Assembly: GCF_019649055.1 (NCBI RefSeq)
Contig: NW_026570267.1
Coordinates: 310,001 to 374,000 of the forward strand
Length of the DNA stretch: 64,000 bases
Direction: 5' to 3'
From: Paramacrobiotus metropolitanus
Taxonomy: Eukaryota > Tardigrada > Eutardigrada > Parachela > Macrobiotidae
In this document: piece by piece, positions 37,958 through 49,964 of the stretch
Numbering within the stretch: position 1 is the stretch's first letter
How the letters are laid out: every line of letters starts with the position of its first letter
Translations under genes and position numbers: made by a program
The notes under the pieces: generated by a model
Told to the model about the DNA's origin: nothing
What the model saw: only the letters and a program-made list of their open reading frames with translations
Database searches by the model: none

Positions 37958-38886
37958 TCTCCCTTTATTGGTTGTAAATGCTCTGTCAGTGACGGTGTTC
38001 TGTGAAAGCTTTTATAATAGAAATTATGTCGCTATAATAGAAATTACTTCGTTGTAAATACTACTTCAGTCTACTTTCATAGTTTGTTACTGTTTAGAAA
38101 TTATTACTGTATTTTGGTTTTGTTTATGTTTTACCACTGCGCTACAGCTGCAAACTGGCAACTACGCATAAGCTGTGTTTCGGTTAAAATTAATGTTTTT
38201 ATCTAAGAATTAAGAGATTTGCATCAGACTTTAAGCACTAAGATAATTGCAAAAACACACTCGAAAGAATAAACCAATTTCAAGTTTCTTTACTTTCTGG
38301 TTAGCATCTTATGCAACTAACAATGATAATGCTATAATGAACATGATTATTTTTATTGCATCTGGCATTCACGTTCTAATACTCGTAACAATTCATCGTC
38401 AGTACAATTGTTGTACACTATTAATCCTTAACGTTTACGTGCAGTTGTCCGGTTTCATTAAAATAAGTACACAAGCAAATCGTACGAGATGGTACAAGAT
38501 TTGTACTAAATTATTTATCGTTAACACGAGCATGATGTAGGATTTAACGAATAAGAAAAGTATCAATACCATTGCACGGTTGCACTGCACCTGTGGACCT
38601 ATGGTCATTCACTCACTCGCTCACGTTTCTGTAGCATTCAGGCTTGACAACAAAATCGTTCGCATCTTTTGTATGTCTTCTGGAAGATGTAAACTTTCTG
38701 CTCTGATAGAAGACGACATATAATTATTATTAATACTTAATCTTTTGTCGTTTTATAATGATTATAATTATGAGATCCAACCCTTCAGAAGTTTCAAGAT
38801 GTGAAATTGTGCAGTAAACGGTCACAAGTCCGAGCGCATGAATCTAATCCCGCGCGAGGCCTGAATGTCAGTCGCGACGTTCAAGG
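37958..38886. other. Intergenic, DCAF10 to calcium channel
   Basis: No gene is recognised. A short direct repeat, TATAATAGAAATTA, occurs at about 38010 and 38033. An upstream non-coding or short coding exon of the channel may lie here; a candidate acceptor precedes 38790. Confidence 0.35.
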
Positions 38887-41800
38887 ATGCCGTCCAAAAC
38901 GCTTCCCAGATCCTTATTTTGTCTTCCGGCAGATCATCCTGTGCGACGGGCTGCACTATGGATTGTCCGCTGGAAGTATGGTAGTAATATCGTACTATTC
39001 TGATCCGAGTTGAATGGTGTTTTACATTTATACACAAATCTTGCTGATTTTAGGCCATTCGATGTGATGATCCTGTGTCTTATTTTGGCGAACTGTATCG
39101 CACTGGCCATTCATAGATCCTATCCAAACGGAGATTCCGACAAAACCAATGATATCCTGGTTAGTAATCAATTAGATGTATTTTGAATGATCTCTCCGGA
39201 GGTGTGTACAGGGCAGGAAGTACTAGTCTGCTTGTCCTTTCAGGACAAACTCGAATATTTCTTCATTGCTGTTTTTACCCTCGAATGTGCCTTAAAAATC
39301 ACCGCATTCGGCTTCATCGGCCACCCGGGAGCGTACATGCGGAACGGGCTAAATGTTTTGGATTTTATCATCGTTGTAGTGGGATTAATCAGTGTGGCCA
39401 TTCATGCCAGTGTGCCCGTGGCTGACCACTCGGCGACGTTCGACGTCAATGCACTGCGCGCGTTCCGCGTGCTGCGTCCATTGCGGCTGGTGTCCGGTCT
39501 GCCCAGTCTACAAGTGGTTCTTAATGCCGTACTACAGGCCATGCTTCCGTTGCTCCACATTGCCTTGTTGGTACTGTTCATGATGCTGACGTACGCCATC
39601 GTGGGAGTGGAATTATTTATGGGCATTCTGCATCGCACATGCTTCACAAATCGCACAGGTATTTTTACAGTTTATTTATTAGTACATTTATAAATTAAAA
39701 TTTGTGGTTTTATTACTTTATTTTTTAATTAATTTTAGTTATTTTATAAGGTTCATAGTGGCCACCTTTGAATTATCTAAAGAGATTGGCTAGTGTTTTT
39801 TAATCCAGCTGGCAGTTTTTATTGTGTAAATTTTATTAAAGCGAACGAATAGTACGAATGTTTGCCAATCGCTGAAAGGTTTCGGATTTCCATTGGACAG
39901 AATTATCACAAAATGGTAATACGAATAGTGCCTGTTTATGCTCGTGCCGTGTACATGGTAAAAGCATAGAAAGTAAAAGTATACATAGAGGGACCGTGGT
40001 AAAAGCGCTTGGCGATAGCAGCCTTTGTCTAAATTTTTGATAATATCACGCAGTTAATTTCACTCGGCATTTCGTAGTTTTTTTTTGACACATTTTGTGT
40101 TTGAAGGGGAATTCCGTATTGTAAAAAATCCGGAAACGTGTGCCACGGACGAGTTTTGTGATGTCGCCAACGGTGAACATTGTCTGCCTGGCTGGGAGGG
40201 TCCGGAGCACGGGATAACCAGTTTCGATAATATTGGCTTGGCCATGCTGACCGTTTTTCAGTGCTTGACCTTGGAGGGATGGAGCTCGATTCTCTACGCG
40301 GTAAAGATTTCCTGGTAGCATCTGTAGTAATTGCCATTTTAATTACTTTTTTCTACGTATCATACGCTGTGCAACAGGTGGAAAACATAGTTGGCCAGAA
40401 TTGGGCGTGGATCTACTTCGTGTCCTTGGTGATACTTGGATCTTATTTCCTTCTGAATTTGATTCTCGGTGTTCTCAGTGGGTATGATTACTGTGTATAA
40501 TGTATTAACAATTCATGACTGTAATTTGTGAAGTTTGTTGTTTCTTTTTTATAGCATGTTCTCCAAGGAAAAGCAGAAGGCCGAGAAGAGCGGTGCGCTG
40601 AAAAAATTCATGAGCGGCCGCAACTTAGACAGTTTTATGCAGGATTATTTACAACGAATCGCCAGCCGACGCAATCGACCACACAATCGCCCGCGACCGA
40701 TTAACGAAGACATTCGGATGCTACGGCATGACATCTTTGTTGTTGGATGGCGGGATACGATGACCTTTTGCCAGATCCAGAAAGGATGGCAGCGCGCCAG
40801 AATTTCCTGCTTCCGCCTGATTAAATCCAGATTCTTTTTCTGGCTCATCATCGTATTAGTGTTTCTTAACACGTGTGTTCTGGCTACCGAATATTATGGT
40901 CAGCCGCACTGGTTGACTGTATTTCAAGGTAATTTGAATTATTTTAACACGTTGGAATATAAATATAACAGTATAAATCCCAATTAGGATAGTGGGGTCT
41001 TCGAAAGGTCTTAGAAAGACAATTAAAAAAGTGTGGTCTTATTTAATTTTCTTACAGATCGCGCAAATGTCGTGTTTGTGATACTATTCCTCGGTGAATT
41101 ATTCATTAGAATGTTTGCCCTGGGAACCAAGCACTATTTTGCATCTTTCCTGAATCGGTTTGAATTTGTTATCATTGGCTGCAGCGTAATAGAATGCGTC
41201 TTGAATCAGCTGGAACTACTTCCAGAGCTGGGACTGTCAGTCTTGCGAGCAGCGCGTCTTGTTCGGATATTCCAGATCACCCAGCACTGGTCCAGCCTAC
41301 GCAGTGTGACCTTTTCCATTGTGAACTCCTTGAAATCGATTATTAGTTTGCTGTTCCTGCTCTTCTTATTCCTTTTTGTTTTTGCCATTTTGGGTATGCA
41401 GCTTTTTGGTGGAAAATTCATTCGCTGGAGCGAAGACGATGATTTCCGGCCGAGTTTCGACAGTTTCTGGCAGGCAGGATTGTCGGTTTTTCAGGTCGAT
41501 TTGCAAGAATTCTTTTTATTCCGTCACTTCATGCAGTGCGTTTTATTTATTGCAGATGTTGACCGGAGAAGATTGGCACAAGGTTATGTTCCGGGGAATC
41601 CAGGCTTATAACGGCATCCACTCTGTCGGCGCTGTTATGTCCCTTTACTTCGTCGCAGTCATCGTTGGCGGAAGATGTAAACCGAACGTACACGAAAGAT
41701 GTTGCTGATCGATATGAAAATCTTCTCGTTTTCAGATATTCTGTTGAATGTGTTTTTGGCCATTGCTGTGGATAACATGAGCGAAGCCACCAACCTATCG

Positions 41801-44800
41801 GTCGAGGACATTCCTGGAGAAATTACTGAAATCAAAGAAACTAATATACACTACGCAGTTGATGATCCACCAGAAAATGTCGAGGAAGTACAGATTTTGC
41901 TCACTGAGCGCGAGCAGCCGAGTGAACAGCTGGTCGTCAGAGATCGACAATGTTGGTCCAGTCCGTGCAGGTCTACGCGCATTATGGTCAAGGAAGCTCA
42001 GCCGGTTCATATGAGATCGGCAGACGTTATTCATATCCAAAGTTCTGGAAATTTGCCAGCTTTACCCGTTCCGCCTGTTGATTACATGAAGAAAGCACAA
42101 TCGGAGGAAACTGTAGAGGAAGAACAGGAAATGCTGAAAAAACAGGAGCATCAGTCCGTTTTCGCGTCTGATCCCTTACCATTGCACCGCAGTTTATTCC
42201 TCTTTGGATCAAAACATCCGTTGCGCAAATGGTGTTACCTGATTGCTACCGATCGGGTTTGCCGATCTTTTATTCTGGTGTGTATTATACTGAGCAGTGC
42301 GTTGTTGGCAGCTGTGGATCCTGTGTCGGCAACACCAACGGAATTCGAGCTGGTTAGTTATATTCAGCAGTTTACGCGACCCAGTAAAGCAATTTAAAAT
42401 TACATCTTTTGAATTCTTTTTTTAGGTGATAAGTTATCTCGATTACTTTTTCACGGGCTTGTTCACGATAGAACTAGGAATGAAGATTGTGGCGTACGGA
42501 TTTATTCTCCATCCAGGATCGTTTTGTAGAAGCTGGTTTAATATTCTGGATTTATTGGTCGTGATCTTGTCGTTGGTGTCTTATGCATTCGAGTATGTAA
42601 TCCATTGTGGAAATATGTTTGGAACGCTCGATACTTTACTAAACTATCGTCACCTTTTTGCAGTGATTCGGAATTTTCGTCCATAAAGACACTGCGTGTT
42701 TTCCGAGTTTTCCGGCCGTTGATAGCTGTAAATCGTGCGGAAGGTTTAAGGGTATTACGGTATTCTCTTTGTATATTGTATACTACAGTTAAGTATATTA
42801 TTTTTAAAAAATTGTTTATGTTGATAGCGCATTATCCATTGTGTTACGGTCGCCTTGCGAAGTATATGGAACGTCGTGCTGGTTATCGTGGTGACAATGA
42901 TAATGTTCGCCATTATGGGTGTACAGGTTCGGTTTTCGTTGATGTTGTATTGCTGTGTTAGCATATCCTTAAAATATTACTCAGTAGTAGTTTAGCTTTT
43001 GACTGAATATTTTTTATTCGCAGATTTTCAAAGGCCGGTTTTATCGCTGTTCGGATTTGTCAAAGCACACCGAACACGAATGCCGGTTAGTATACTGTAA
43101 ATAGGGGCTTCTTGACCGTTTTCCATTCGCTTCCACACTGTACTCCATTCAGGTTTTCCCTTTATACAATTAACGGGGACAACTTTGATTATTCTTGCAA
43201 AAAAACCTAATGTAATCAGTGCTACCGGTAATTTTTTTGTGCTTTGCACAAGTAAAATAATGCAACTGTTTTATTTTTACATTTAAAGAATTTGTAATGC
43301 ATATTTGGTACCATTGTTTGCATTGCAGTGGGAATTTTGTGCCCTTTGTCAACGGATATCCTGCAGATGATGTAGTTGAGCGCGAATGGATTGACAACGA
43401 ATTCAATTTTGACAACATTTTCCAAGCATTCTTAACCCTTGTAGCTGTCGTTACGACGGAAGGATGGCCGAAGTGAGTCGAACCTTTTCCATCTGACAAA
43501 AGCATAACAACAGAAAAGAGAATAATTTGTAGATTTTCTAGTTACGCATACGTAGGCGTTGATTCCAATGCGGAAGGTCATGGACCCATATTTAATTATC
43601 GTCCCTACACGGCACTGTACTTCGTCACATATCTGTCGGTTGTGGGATTTTTCATGATGAACATCTTCATCGGGTTTATTATCATCACATTTCTGCAAGA
43701 AGGTGAACAAGAGTATGCAGACTGCCAGTTAGATGAAAATCAGGTGAATGTCAGATAAATTGTAGTTTTTCATATTTGTTAACGGTGGGTATTTTAGCGT
43801 AGATGTATGGAATTCGCCCTAACATCCAAACCCATTCCGAAATACATTCCGCAGCGACGTTTGCAGTATAAGATTTGGTGGCTGGTGGGATGTGAGCATT
43901 TTGAAAATTGTATCTTCGGATTGATTTTCCTCAATACGATAGCGATGTCCGTCCGGGTACATTGCTTTTAATGAAATTGTTTTGGAACCACCCATAGATA
44001 ACCCATGAAATTATAAACCCAATCCAGCTAGCCCTAATCTATTGTTGCAGTATGACGGACAGCCGAAAGGTCAGATTCTAGCCCTGGAATACCTCAACAT
44101 GACGTTCACTGCAGTTTTCGTTCTGGAATGTGTACTAAAGTTATTTGCGTTCAACATCATTGTATGTGATTTTACCGTATCACAGTGACTAACGTATAAC
44201 ATTTTATGGTGTCGTTTACATGAAAAGTTGTTATTGCCATCTGCAGCGTTCTCTTTTTTAGCATTACTTCAAGGATGTGTGGAATGTGTTTGATTTTGTT
44301 GTGGTTTTCATCAGCATGTTCGATATTGGCTATTCCCTGTATACCGGGGTAAATTATGTACACTATTAATTGCTATTAGTACAGTATTTGTGCAGTCATA
44401 TTGCAATGAGGATCTTGCGCAGTATCGAAAAATACCCACACGGTTATAAAATTACGTGTGATTCTTTTGAGTTTTGTCAGTGAGTTTTTTCTATTGGCAG
44501 ACTGTTACGGAAGTGAACATCTTTAGGATTTTTCGTGTTTTACGTTTGGGAAAGCTTCTTGGAAAAAGCAGGAACACCAGGATCCTGTTCTGGACATTTC
44601 TAAAATCCATGAGAGCGCTCCCTTATGTGATTCTTTTGATTGGAGTTATCTACTTTATCTACGCCGTGATTGGAATGCACGTAAGCAGGAAACGTTTTGA
44701 AGAAACGAACGTTTGTTGTTGTTCAATTAAAGTTTGCGTTAATTGATTAAGCAACCTAAAACTCCACACCAGCTACTGTATAGACATTAAATAAACGCTG

Positions 44801-46180
44801 TGAAAATGCAGTCACAATAACTGCGGTTAATTAAAAAGCGTATTATGTGCACCGGTTCCGGTGGTCACGATTTCTGATGTGTGTATTTATGCTAGGTGTT
44901 TGGAAGAATTTCCTTGATTAACAAAGATAGCTCCATTGACCGGCATAACCATTTCCAAAACTTTCCCCGGGCATTACTCCTCTTATTTCGTTCCGCAACT
45001 GGCGAAGGCTGGCAGGATATTATGATGTCGTGTGCGAACCGTCAGGATGTCTTTTGTGACGCGAGAACCGGTTTACCAGCGGGCAGTTTATGTGGATCGG
45101 ATTTTTCTTATGTGTATTTCACATCCTTCCATTTTCTGTGTTCTTTCATGATTCTGAATGTGTTAGTGGCGATTATCATGGATAATTTTGATTATCTAAC
45201 CAGGGACTGGTCAGTTGTGGGTCCCCAGCATTTAGACGAATTTGTACGGCTATGGTCGGAATATGATCCATTAGCAACTGGATATATCAAACATATGGAT
45301 GTCATTTCCCTATTGAGAAGTATCGACCCTCCGCTGGGCATTGGACGATTGTGTCCACGACGTATAGCGCGAAAGGTATTCCGGGGTGTTCACTGTTTCT
45401 TGCAATAACGGCATTTGGTGTAATTTGGTACATATCTGTTTTTGCATTTGAAAATTTTTAGAGACTGTTAGCGATGAATATGCCACTGAATTCGGATGGA
45501 ACTGTACAATATAATGCCACGTTGTTCGCATTAATACGTACTGCATTGCATATTTATACCGAAGGATCCATAGATGAAACCAATGCCAAATTACGCGAAG
45601 TAGTGCTGCAGATTTGGAGGAAGACATCCGAATACAAGCTGGACACAATCCTGCCGAAGCCAGGCGGTAATTGCAAAATAATGCCACTTAGTACTGCAGG
45701 TTGATCAATGGTCTTTTTACGAAAGAACAAGTTCTGCTATTTTATTTTAAAGTTTGCTCAGTCGCTGAAATAGGCTCTGATGTTGGCGCGCTTAAACCAT
45801 GCACAACTGTGTATGCTATGCGAAGGACTTTGATAAAGCAGGAGGACTCAAGTCGCTAAGTTAACAGCTTGCTTTCGCACAATTATTAACTCTAGCTTTT
45901 CCCTACAGCTGGAAATTGTTTATTATTAAACCAGAGCAATGAACAAAATTTAAACGAGCACAGAAACAGTGTGGTGACACTTACGAGTAATACCGAAGTT
46001 TTTTTAGCGGATACGATGACCGTGGGGACACTATATGCAGCGACCATTATGCAGGACTACTACAGAAGATACAGAAAAAGGAAGTGCGCAACTAGCGCAT
46101 GTGCTACCGCTGAGTTAGAGGATGACCGAAGGAAAATGGAAGGTGTGCTCTCCACATGGGACCGAAAAGCGGGCGCCTAA
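38887..46180 (+). CDS. Voltage-gated calcium channel alpha-1 subunit, L-type-like, divergent
   Basis: This encodes a four-domain pore subunit of a plasma-membrane Ca2+ channel, over more than 20 small exons. It starts near [20 protein letters not shown] (ATG 38887), which splices (AA|GTATGG) to [20 protein letters not shown]4 segments are [16 protein letters not shown] (DI, about 39450), [14 protein letters not shown] (DII, 41240), [15 protein letters not shown] (DIII, 42690) and [14 protein letters not shown] (DIV, 44520). Pore glutamates are TLEGW (40270), TGEDW (41560), TTEGW (43453) and TGEGW (44999), giving EEEE, the high-voltage Ca2+ filter. The DIII-DIV linker, [12 protein letters not shown], and C-terminal [35 protein letters not shown] and [13 protein letters not shown] (IQ) are Cav1-like. 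Oddities: the AID position reads [13 protein letters not shown], losing the key Trp; DIII S4 has I for one Arg; and the protein ends about 45 residues after IQ. Confidence 0.93.
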
Positions 46181-46585
46181 CGGTGAACTCTCGCAGCTGT
46201 GTGATAGTAATTACGCCCGGTTTTATAAACGTTTTATGAGTTTGTGTTAATCGAAAACTTCGCAGTTTGCGTCTGTTGTGCATAGATTCTAGTTAGTTCT
46301 TCGGTTTGGGAAAAGAAATGCTGCACAATATTTTAGTCTGCCAAAGATAATTTTTTAAATTAAACTGATGACCTTTTCTTTGGTACATACTACAGTGTTA
46401 GGATGATCGACAACTACAATATTCAATACAACTTCAGAAATATATTTGAGCGGTAATAGGTCATTTCACTGTTTTGTACAACGCTTGACATACAATTCCA
46501 AAATTATCATAAACATCTGGAATAAAACAAGCGAGAACAAACAAAGCAATCACCAGATTATAAAAGAGATTTATACGACTTTCAT
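46181..46585. other. Convergent 3' region, calcium channel / MED17
   Basis: This holds the 3' ends of two convergent genes. Positions 46511-46585 resemble 63872-63987 near the right edge of the window. Confidence 0.5.
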
Positions 46586-48735
46586 TCAGCGGTAAGCATT
46601 TACGTTCGGTTTATGCAGCACTCCATTTCGTTCAGCCAGAATCCTTCCGTCGAGGGATATCTGACTGTCCGCTTGACAGGGCCGTCGTTGATTTAGGGAA
46701 ACTATGGTCTTTAGGCCAACCAGCAAGGGCACCCAGAAGCAAAGCGACACGCCTAATCCTGGTCGGACCACCCACGATTTTGTTCAAACTGATCTCCGAA
46801 CACTCTTGTCCCGATTCCATAAATGTTCCGTCTCTTATCACAGTAGTGCAGACATGTTTAACGGACAAATCAGCAAGGTATACGCGGCATACAAAGGTCA
46901 CACTGCAGACGATATTCAGTAACCTGTATAAAATCCGAAACCTTCAAAGCGCCGATCAGAAAACTTTCAACATATTTCTCCCGTTTTTAAAAATTTCGTT
47001 ATCAAAGACTTTTAAACAATATGAACAATAAGACAAGCGTCGTCTACAGAGACTGCACTTAAAAAGGCGCCCTTACCATCGATTGTCAGATGATTTTCAG
47101 TCAAAGCGATTGCATAGCGAAGACCGGCGCGAAATGATTCCGATTTCACATTCTCGTCTGCATTGTAGTAAAGAGCCACTGGAGCATAGTGGACAACTTC
47201 GAAACGATTGCTCTTCAAAAGATACTGAAGGACTACAGCGTGTTGTCGTACAACCTATTCAAAAAGTTTGAAGTGTTATCTTGCGCCCGATACAACAACA
47301 GTTTGAATAAACTATAAAACAACAGCAAATCCGGGCTAAATACCTTCATGTACAATAACCGGCAATCCAGTTCAACCTCGCAATTCGCGGGCGTCACAAA
47401 ATCTTTCGTCAGAAAAGTGACTTTTCCATTGGATACGTTGAAGGAACAATTTGATCTGCGACACAAATAGTAATATTTTGTTACTATCAGTAGCGACTCT
47501 ACAGTAGCCAAAAACCTGTCTGTACCTGTTGTACATATCAAAACCCGGCGTCGTTAATGAGATCTTGATTGTAATATTTCTCCACGATGTTGTAAAGCAG
47601 CAGTCATGCACCGAAAGCTGAATATCCAGACAACTTAGGGATTCTGCTGCTTTTAAACACCTGCAAAAAAACATGAATGTCTGGAAAATATTTCAATAAT
47701 CACCTAAAATATCTTACAAGCAAGTTGAAATCGGCTATGAAAATGGCTATACATGAAAAATAATATAAAAGTAGTCGAAGATCTGTACCGTCTGTGGAGG
47801 ATCAATGCCGTTGATCTAGATACCAATTCTGCTGTTAATGTGCGGCTGCAAAAAACAATAAAATACATTAAACGTCCTTCAAAATCGGTACCGAAAAAAG
47901 CAACGGAAGTATTTTTAACCATTTATTATTAGTACCTGCCAAGTCCTTGTTTCCATACCCGGCGATCTTTGGCCTGAATCGCCATTTTCCTCCTAAATAT
48001 CTTCAGTCCCACCGGCCCACACGCAGGCACCGGTAGATCAGGATTAGCGAAATCGCGCATGCGGTTGAGAAGCATCTGAGCAAGCGAATGTTCAAGAATT
48101 TTGGATTCAGTCAATAAAGGAGTCTTTTGCATATCCCGAACCACCGGGATGCTCCGGAATTTTGTATCGGCCTCGGCAACATGGAGCAATTTCAACCGCA
48201 GGGAGAAACCAAATAAATTCTAAACACAAGACAAAAGCGTTGCCAAATCATACAGCATATACAAACCGTTTCCAGATAGCTCACCGAGTAATGGATTTCA
48301 TCGGAGAGTACTATGGGTTCAATCATGTCATCCAGTCCACTAACACCTTCTGCGCTCATCTGCCACACAAAAAGAGTGAAACAAACAGTAAGCTACTAAA
48401 TCGACGTGTATTAAAATATACCAAGGCAAACAATTCCCGGCAAAATAAGGTGTTCTGTGCAGACATCAACTTGCGATGCCAGTAGGTGTCCAGCGTCAGA
48501 ATTCTTCCCCACGAGTCCTGCTGCTTCAACTCCTCCACTCGACTGCGTTGATTATTGCCGAATTTCGCTGAAGCAAACAAGCGAAAGCTTTTCGAGGTAT
48601 CCTTTAATGCGCCACAATATTACACACGTACAGGTGACCAAATCAACCTGAATGACCGTTTCACCGCCCAGATCACCGGCAATGACGACATCGAACGGCT
48701 TTATCGTTGTCCTCTTCGTTTTTACGCACTTCAAA
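46586..48735 (-). CDS. MED17: Mediator subunit 17, C-terminal two thirds
   Basis: MED17 is a head-module subunit of Mediator, contacting RNA polymerase II. The exon 48632-48735 opens with FEVRKNEEDNDK in one frame (human FEVIKNTDLDLDKK) and PFDVVIAGDLGG in the next (human PLDVQIPSDLEG), so a 1-nt frame step is needed. A 64-nt intron (48568-48631) leads to SKFGNNQRSRVEELKQQDSW and LMSAQNTLFCRELFAL (human LEAAQNVLLCKEIFAQL), then VSGLDDMIEPIVLSDEIHYS and ILEHSLAQMLLNRMRD (human VLEHNLHLLIREFHK). Later come CLDIQLSVHDCCFTTSWRNI, NGKVTFLTKDF and NRFEVVHYAPVAL, ending in VNAYR at 46586. The N-terminal part of human MED17 (about 210 residues) was not found between here and the next gene. It may be a partial copy, or may have distant 5' exons. 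Confidence 0.8.
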
Positions 48736-49361
48736 CTGACGGAAGAGGAAAATTACACTACGGGAATCATTTCAAGTGGTTAATGTGCCGTTTTGAACCA
48801 GAATACTCCAAAGATTCTGCCTGTGCGAGGCTCAGTAAAACGTATGAGTGTTACGTAATTCCCGTACCTGCTTTGCCTTTCTACTCTCTCTTACTGCAGT
48901 CAATCACTGACACCTCAGGCTCACACGGTACATGTAGGTACTGCATCAGTGTACTGGCATAAATGAAGTGCTTCAAAAACCTCTGTTCAGCCACAACGTG
49001 TAAGTCCATACGGATGGCTGGGGCAGTACAAGGAAAGTGTATTGTGCGACATTGAATTCCCCTTATATATTGCCTGCTCTCGCTGGTCACGCCCCGTCTT
49101 CGTTTATAATGAAGATTATCAAGTAGAGGGCGCTAATAGTGGCTCATATGGCACAGCAAGTGTCCTCTGACCTCTCGGGCCGGCGCACTTTCGTTGCAAG
49201 TTTTTAAAACATCAACAAATGTCGGCACTGCACTTCTGTGTTAGGTTTCGTTTGGACTTGAATTTTTATCCCAAATCGTGTAAGTGCTTACCTCATTTTG
49301 AAATTTTGGCATCCTTTTTGGTTGTATTGCAACGAGATTCGCTTCGAATTAAGTTACTGCA
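48736..49361. other. Interval upstream of visible MED17 exons
   Basis: I searched both strands by eye for the missing MED17 N-terminus and found none. A polypyrimidine tract with acceptor (TTTTCCTCTTCCGTCAG on the minus strand) ends at 48736, so this should be intron from MED17's point of view. The plus-strand frame from 49219 is probably 5' leader of the next gene. Confidence 0.4.
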
Positions 49362-49756
49362 TATGGCCATCCCAGATGGAACCCGCTCGAATCTTGTTAT
49401 TGGCGCTGTTGTTGTTGGAGCTCTGTTTTTGCTCGGAGCCGCCGTCTTGGTTGGCTTTACTGTTCACTACCTCGGGTCATGTGGTACGTGGTATTATGTA
49501 TATCTTGTCGGAAACTATGCCACCTTAACGCTTCGCTAAACAATTTGGAAACTTCCACATGCAATTCGCAGTGGTTGGGTGGAGTTTTGGGGTGCCGGGC
49601 TCTTCCTGCTGCCAGCCTGTGGGATCGGCGGATTTTGGATTGCCAAACAGTTGCATGATAACCGCTCAATATCGGCTGCAGCCAGGAGGAGCGCGCAATA
49701 CGAAATGGACCGTCGGTATGCACTGCATTACTGTAATTCTTCAGTGAATGTAAAGT
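49362..49756 (+). CDS. Two-transmembrane N-terminal exons, unknown membrane protein
   Basis: ATG 49362 starts MAIPDGTRSNLVIGAVVVGA with a strong hydrophobic segment. A second exon at about 49559 reads GWVEFWGAGLFLLPACGIGG and FWIAKQLHDNRSISAAARRS. A donor at HYLG|GTCATG would join them in frame, though GTCATG is a weak donor. The two hydrophobic segments look like the first half of a small tetraspan protein. I do not recognise the family. The frame continues without a stop into a copied LRP exon (49772-49905), so this may be the start of a chimeric gene, or an independent gene broken by the insertion of LRP sequence. Confidence 0.45.
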
Positions 49757-49771
49757 TTGGGATTGCAGAGA

Positions 49772-49905
49772 CCCCTCTAATCGACCCAGAAATTGATAAT
49801 CCTCGTGGACTGGCGGTGCATCCAGGGAAACTTTTGTTGTTCTTCGCTCAATGGGGATCACAGCCGAAGATCGAGCGTTCATGGCTGGATGACAGTGCAA
49901 GTAAG
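49772..49905 (+). repeat. Copied LRP beta-propeller exon fragment
   Basis: The sequence encoding [20 protein letters not shown] and KIERSWLDDSAS matches 51809-51942, which encodes [20 protein letters not shown] and [12 protein letters not shown], including the splice donor AAGTAAGTA. The copy sits upstream of the LDLa repeats, where a propeller blade is not expected. Confidence 0.85.
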
Positions 49906-49964
49906 TACAAATAATGAAGTCATGGGAAATACGAGCAAATTAAGTTAACGAGCATCTTCTGTTA

